In this document: positions 5,746-8,426 of the stretch, one piece after another | Layout: each line of letters starts with the position of its first letter | Position numbering within the stretch: position 1 is the stretch's first letter | From: JBOGZI01 sp050697275 | GTDB lineage: Bacteria > Actinomycetota > Thermoleophilia > Solirubrobacterales > 70-9 | Assembly (NCBI GenBank): GCA_050697275.1 | Contig: JBOGZI010000228.1 | Coordinates: forward strand, 1-8,426 | Length of the DNA: 8,426 nt | Direction: 5' to 3' | Program-made: the position numbers and the translations under genes | Notes under the pieces: generated by a model | Databases searched by the model: none | The model's input: the letters and a program-made list of their open reading frames with translations, nothing else | Told to the model about the DNA's origin: nothing

Positions 5746-6447
5746 GTGCAAATCTCGGTCGTCAGTCGCCGGCGCTCGTCGGTAGCCGGCCTGGCGCTGT
5801 TCGTCGCGCTCGGAGGGGGCTCCTACGCGGCCCTCAAATCAGGCGAGTCGGGCGGGGACCAGGCCGCGAACAAGGCGGCGAAGAAGGGCAAGCGCGGCCC
5901 ACGAGGCCCAGCGGGCCCAGCGGGCCCGGCGGGCCCGGCGGGCCTGTCCGGCCCGCAGGGGCTCCAAGGTCAGCCTGGTCCGGCCGGCTCGAACGCCAGC
6001 TTCCCTGGGACCCTGCCGAGCGGCCAGACCCTGAAGGGCACCTACGTGGCCCGCGCGACCTCGAACGCCGACCTCGCCGCCCCGACCGCCCAGCGAGCGG
6101 CGGCCTCGATCTCGTTTGTGATCCCGCTTGCCTCGGAGCCCCAGGTGGGGATGGTGCGGGAGGCCGCCCTCGCGGAGGGACTCGATCCCAGTGCGGCCCG
6201 CTGCCCCGGCAGTCCGGCCAACCCTCAGGCGGCCCCGGGAGAGCTCTGCATCTATGAGACCAATCGGCTAAACGCCTCGGCCCCCGCCGAGTCTCCCACC
6301 CCGGACCTATGTGACCCGGCTGGCCTTACCTGCAATAACGTCGGCGGGTTCATCGGCACGCGGGAAGGGGTGTACCTGCAGTTCGGCCCCGATGCGATAA
6401 ACGAGAACTACGGCTCATACGGGACCTGGGCGGTCACCGCCCCATAG
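5746..6447 (+). CDS. Collagen-like exported protein, N-terminus probably frameshifted
   Basis: The intact frame runs open from GTG 5650 to the stop at 6447; the shown start (GTG 5746, 233 residues) is the nearest in-frame start to the hydrophobic segment. Visible from there: RRR, then a signal or anchor segment SVAGLALFVALGGGSYAA (12-29), a Lys-rich linker, ten Gly-X-Y triplets (51-81, mostly GPA), and a C-terminal domain of about 150 residues with four cysteines ending YGTWAVTAP. This matches a family common in Solirubrobacterales that typically begins MLRKLRAN...ALFVALGG. That beginning is present at ATG 5730, behind a strong ribosome binding site, but one frame away. Removing one G of the GG at 5781-5782 gives a continuous SPALVVAGLALFVALGGG. 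So this is a recently broken gene, a sequence error, or a gene using a weak alternative start. The function is probably cell-surface structural. Confidence 0.7.
   Translation: MQISVVSRRRSSVAGLALFVALGGGSYAALKSGESGGDQAANKAAKKGKRGPRGPAGPAGPAGPAGLSGPQGLQGQPGPAGSNASFPGTLPSGQTLKGTYVARATSNADLAAPTAQRAAASISFVIPLASEPQVGMVREAALAEGLDPSAARCPGSPANPQAAPGELCIYETNRLNASAPAESPTPDLCDPAGLTCNNVGGFIGTREGVYLQFGPDAINENYGSYGTWAVTAP
5896..5988 (+). repeat. Gly-X-Y (collagen) repeat tract with 9-base DNA repeat
   Basis: Ten consecutive Gly-X-Y triplets: GPR, four GPA, GLS, GPQ, GLQ, GQP, GPA. The GPA units are encoded by near-identical 9-base copies (GGCCCAGCG / GGCCCGGCG), making this a slippage-prone stretch where triplet number could vary between strains. 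Confidence 0.8.
6428..6442. terminator. GC hairpin at the end of the collagen-like gene (weak terminator candidate)
   Basis: GGGCGGTCACCGCCC is a perfect inverted repeat just before the TAG stop; as RNA it gives a 6-bp stem with a TCA loop. It lies beside the 12-base convergent gap with the acyl-CoA dehydrogenase gene. There is no T tract on either side, and the bases also encode the conserved WAVTA ending, so termination is only a possibility. Confidence 0.25.
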
Positions 6448-6459
6448 ATGTAGATACGG

Positions 6460-7605
6460 CTAGCAGCCGAGCTGGCGGGCGATCACCATCTGCTGCACCT
6501 CGTCGGTGCCCTCGCCGATGGTGAGGATCTTGGCGTCGCGGTAGAAGCGGCAGACCGGGTACTCCTCGATGTAGCCGTACCCGCCGTGGATCTGGACGGC
6601 CTCCTCGGTGGCGCGGACCGCGAGCCGGCCGGTGATCAGCTTCGCCTGGGCGGCGGTCAGGGTGAACGGCTCGCCGCGGTCCTTCTGCACCGCGGCGCGG
6701 TAGACCAGGAGCCTGGCGGCCTCGATCGCGGACGAGAGGTCGGCGATCTTCGCCTGGATCGCCTGAAACTTGGAGATCGGCTGGCCGAACGCGCGTCGCT
6801 CCTTCGCATATGAGAGCGCCTCGTCCAGCGCCCCCTGCGCCAGCCCGACCCCCATCGCCGCAACCCCGATCCGGCCGCCGTCGAGGATCTGCATGAACTG
6901 CTTGAAGCCCTCGCCTCGGCGGCCGAGCAGGTTCGCCTCGGGTACGCGGCACTCGTCGAAGGTGAGGGGGCGGGTGTCGGAGGCGTTCCAGCCCATCTTG
7001 CGGTAGGGCTCGCCCACCTCGTAGCCGGGGGCGCCGGCCGGGACGATCAGGTTGGAGATCTCCTTGGCACCGTTCGACTCACCGGTGACCGCGGTGATCG
7101 TGACGCAGCCGGAGATCTCGGTGCCGGCGTTGGTGATGAACTGCTTCGCCCCGTTCACCACCCACTCGCCGTCCTCGAGCTTGGCCGTGGTTTTCGTGTT
7201 GGCGGCGTCCGAGCCGGCCTCGGGCTCGGTCAGGCCGAACGAGGCGAGCTTGCCGCCGCTGACCAGCTGCGGCAGCCAGTCGTCCTTCTGCTCGTCGGTG
7301 CCCCAGAGGTGGATCGGCATCGTGCCGAGCGAGGTGTGGGCGGCCATCGTGATCGCCACCGAGGAGTCCACCCGGGTGAGCTCCTCGACCGCGAGCGCGT
7401 AGGCGAGGGTGTCCGCGCCGCCACCGCCGTAATGCTCGGGGAAGGGGATCCCCATCAGCCCGAGCTTCCCCATCTTCTCCACCAGCTCGTAGGGGAAGCG
7501 GTGCTCGCGATCCAGCTCCTCGGCGACCGGTGCCACCTCCTGGCGGGCGAAGTCGCGGACGGTGTCGCGCAGCAGCCGCTGCTCGTCGCTCAGCTCGAAG
7601 TCCAT
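6460..7605 (-). CDS. Acyl-CoA dehydrogenase
   Basis: 381 residues, the usual length of short/branched-chain acyl-CoA dehydrogenases. FAD flavoenzyme of the cytoplasm that introduces the alpha-beta double bond into acyl-CoA and passes electrons to ETF. Visible: N-terminal helical domain (MDFELSDEQRLLRDTVRDFA); FAD/substrate motif FGLTEPEAGSD (123-133); middle beta domain; RRAFGQPISKFQAIQ (270-284); HGGYGYIEEYP (340-350); and the ending LTIGEGTDEVQ with E365 at the catalytic-base position of MCAD/BCAD-type enzymes. Substrate length is not readable; butyryl-, isobutyryl- or 2-methylbutyryl-CoA are all possible. The start is ATG 7605, matching the family's MDFxLSxEQ opening. The same frame stays open upstream to 8196, but that stretch has no family similarity and overlaps the HxlR gene. 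No clear ribosome binding site is seen. Transcribed away from the HxlR promoter region, with a hairpin between the two genes. Confidence 0.94.
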   Translation of the reverse strand: MDFELSDEQRLLRDTVRDFARQEVAPVAEELDREHRFPYELVEKMGKLGLMGIPFPEHYGGGGADTLAYALAVEELTRVDSSVAITMAAHTSLGTMPIHLWGTDEQKDDWLPQLVSGGKLASFGLTEPEAGSDAANTKTTAKLEDGEWVVNGAKQFITNAGTEISGCVTITAVTGESNGAKEISNLIVPAGAPGYEVGEPYRKMGWNASDTRPLTFDECRVPEANLLGRRGEGFKQFMQILDGGRIGVAAMGVGLAQGALDEALSYAKERRAFGQPISKFQAIQAKIADLSSAIEAARLLVYRAAVQKDRGEPFTLTAAQAKLITGRLAVRATEEAVQIHGGYGYIEEYPVCRFYRDAKILTIGEGTDEVQQMVIARQLGC

Positions 7606-7642
7606 GCGCCGCGCGGAGTGAAGCACAGGGCGGCGGGCGGCA

Positions 7643-7683
7643 ATTGGCGCGTTGTTTCGGAATAGCCGAAGGAAAGCGCCAAT
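7643..7683 (-). terminator. Nested hairpin between the HxlR and acyl-CoA dehydrogenase genes
   Basis: Outer arms ATTGGCGC (7643-7650) and GCGCCAAT (7676-7683) pair over 8 bases and extend by three more past one mismatch. Inside, TTCGG (7656-7660) and CCGAA (7666-7670) pair around AATAG. The structure starts 12 bases after the HxlR stop on the minus strand, where a terminator would sit; no T run follows. It also lies 38-78 bases upstream of the dehydrogenase start, so a regulator site or attenuator is an alternative. Confidence 0.4.
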
Positions 7684-7694
7684 CGCCCTGGCAA

Positions 7695-8177
7695 CTACGC
7701 CGCTTTCAGCGATTCCACGGCCGCGGCCATCCCCGGCCCCTCGACCGCCCGCGCCTCGCGCACCTCGAGCTCCTTGCCGCAGCGCTCGCAGATGCGGCGG
7801 TCGTTGACCCGACCGCCGCATTCGCCCTTGTGGACCACGACCATCGGCGGGCCGCCGGACAGCGGCTCGTGCTTGTCGCCCCAGTGCATCAGTGCCACCA
7901 TCACCGGCCAGAGGTCGAGCCCCTTCTCGGTGAGGAAGTACTCGTGGCGCTCGGGCCGCTCGCTGTAGGGGCGCCGCTCGAGGATTCCCTCGTCCACCAG
8001 GCGCTGCAGCCGCCCGGCGAGGATGTTGCGGGCCACCCCCAGGGAGCGCTGCATCTCGCTGAACTTCCGGTGCCCGTTGAAGACCTCGCGGATCACCAGG
8101 ATCGTCCAGCGCTCCCCGATCAGGTCGAGGCTGCGGGCGATCGAGCAGATCTGCCCCTCGTAGGCGTTGCCGAGCAT
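7695..8177 (-). CDS. HxlR-family winged-helix transcriptional regulator
   Basis: 160 residues from ATG 8177. The opening MLGNAYEGQICSIARSLDLIGERWTILVIREVF is the canonical HxlR/DUF24 start, with the conserved Cys (C11), which in YodB/HypR-type members senses thiol-reactive compounds. The recognition-helix region FSEMQRSLGVARNILAGRLQRLVDEGILERRPY (about 39-71) and the wing RPERHEYFLTEKG follow. After the usual end near residue 105 comes a C-terminal extension with H116, C120, C130 and C133 (HKGEC...CERC), a zinc-ribbon-like pattern. An in-frame TTG at 8213 would add 12 residues, but it lies inside the palindrome that looks like the operator, and family starts favour 8177. Autoregulation is likely; control of the divergent small gene, and perhaps of the dehydrogenase, is inference. 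Confidence 0.9.
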   Translation of the reverse strand: MLGNAYEGQICSIARSLDLIGERWTILVIREVFNGHRKFSEMQRSLGVARNILAGRLQRLVDEGILERRPYSERPERHEYFLTEKGLDLWPVMVALMHWGDKHEPLSGGPPMVVVHKGECGGRVNDRRICERCGKELEVREARAVEGPGMAAAVESLKAA

Positions 8178-8183
8178 GGGTGT

Positions 8184-8213
8184 GATCTTCGCACACTCAG
8201 TTGCATCATGCAA
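8184..8213 (-). promoter_or_regulatory. Candidate promoter of the HxlR gene
   Basis: On the minus strand, TTGCAT (8213-8208), a 17-base spacer and GAAGAT (8190-8185) are followed 7 bases later by the ATG at 8177, giving a leaderless transcript. The -35 half overlaps the palindrome. The -10 is a weak match (second A and last T only). Confidence 0.35.
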
Positions 8214-8214
8214 C
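8200..8214. promoter_or_regulatory. Perfect palindrome, probable HxlR operator
   Basis: GTTGCATCATGCAAC has 7-base arms around one central base. It occupies the divergent region between the HxlR gene and the 8276 small gene. Each arm supplies a TTGCAT that serves as a candidate -35, one for each direction, so bound regulator would block both promoters. HxlR proteins are dimers that bind inverted repeats; binding by this particular protein is inferred. Confidence 0.55.
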
Positions 8215-8229
8215 CAGCGCTGCTAGCTT
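8201..8229 (+). promoter_or_regulatory. Candidate promoter of the small gene at 8276
   Basis: TTGCAT (8201-8206), a 17-base spacer and TAGCTT (8224-8229) form a well-spaced sigma-70-type promoter whose -35 overlaps the palindrome. Transcription would start near 8236, leaving a leader of about 40 bases that contains the ribosome binding site at 8263. Confidence 0.45.
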
Positions 8230-8275
8230 CACGTCACGAGGTTTTTCCAGCACCGAGGCCCGAAGGGGGCTGAAG

Positions 8276-8422
8276 ATGAGATCACTCGAGTTCAGGTTCC
8301 ATCCGCAGAAGGTCAAGATCAGCGCCGAGGAGATCCTCGCCGATCTCAACTACCCCGCCGGCACGCCGCGCCGCGCCCCCGTCCGCGAGGCGGAGCGCGC
8401 CCGCCGCACCCCGCGCCGGTGA
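8276..8422 (+). CDS. Small basic protein, 48 residues, unknown
   Basis: Short reading frame with ATG 8276 preceded by AAGGGGG (8263-8269) at a 6-base spacing, and with a plausible promoter upstream. The protein starts MRSLEFRFHPQKVKISAEEILADLNYPAG and ends in an Arg/Pro/Ala-rich tail (TPRRAPVREAERARRTPRR). The first half looks able to fold as a short beta strand and helix; the tail is disordered and strongly basic, which could favour nucleic-acid or ribosome contact. I do not recognise a family. The same frame stays open upstream to 8201, but that part contains the promoter and operator. It ends 4 bases before the window edge. Its divergent position makes it a candidate target of the HxlR regulator. 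Confidence 0.55.
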   Translation: MRSLEFRFHPQKVKISAEEILADLNYPAGTPRRAPVREAERARRTPRR

Positions 8423-8426
8423 GCAC

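Noticed and set aside
7606..8196. In-frame N-terminal extension of the acyl-CoA dehydrogenase reading frame to 578 residues (possible fusion).
   Set aside because: The extension is Arg/Ala/Gly-rich without family similarity, lies antiparallel-free but out of frame over the well-supported HxlR gene, and the dehydrogenase has a canonical start at 7605.
8178..8213. TTG 8213 as the HxlR start.
   Set aside because: It lies inside the palindromic operator candidate, and the family's normal N-terminus begins at ATG 8177.

Overview
The window comes from a high-GC bacterium, most likely an actinobacterium of the Thermoleophilia/Solirubrobacterales type. Three things point there: strong G/C bias at third codon positions, a short collagen-like protein ending in a cysteine-containing domain and GTWAVTAP, and an exported protein with a very long Lys/Arg/Gly tail. 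The taxonomy is inferred from protein style and no marker gene is present.

Layout. (a) 1-1944, plus strand: the C-terminal end of a GH57/DUF1957 alpha-glucan branching enzyme, a GT4 glycosyltransferase and an 82-residue two-helix membrane protein form a tight operon. The enzyme pair resembles the mycobacterial Rv3031/Rv3032 genes for alpha-glucan or methylglucose lipopolysaccharide. (b) 1941-4189, minus strand: an exported protein built from two cysteine-patterned repeats plus the basic tail, and upstream of it a hexapeptide-repeat acyltransferase. The membrane-protein and exported-protein genes converge and share the four bases CTAG as overlapping stop codons. (c) 4239-5625, plus strand: a MeaB/ArgK GTPase, the chaperone of methylmalonyl-CoA mutase-type enzymes, overlapping a PRC-barrel-like gene. 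(d) 5650-6447, plus strand: the collagen-like exported protein, whose ribosome binding site and expected N-terminus lie in a different frame from the rest, implying a one-base frameshift. (e) 6460-8177, minus strand: an acyl-CoA dehydrogenase and an HxlR-type regulator, separated by a nested hairpin. (f) 8200-8422: a perfect palindrome between divergent promoters of the HxlR gene and a 48-codon small gene.

MeaB and the acyl-CoA dehydrogenase both fit branched-chain or odd-chain acyl-CoA catabolism, but they sit in separate transcription units. The GH57-GT4 pair belongs to intracellular polysaccharide synthesis; the exported and collagen-like proteins are probably cell-surface components.

I see no mobile element, CRISPR array, tRNA or rRNA. 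The most rewarding points are the frameshifted collagen gene, the HxlR palindrome with its two divergent promoters, the two-fold repeat of the exported protein, and a 45-base pure pyrimidine tract that could act as a Rho-loading site on the opposing transcript.
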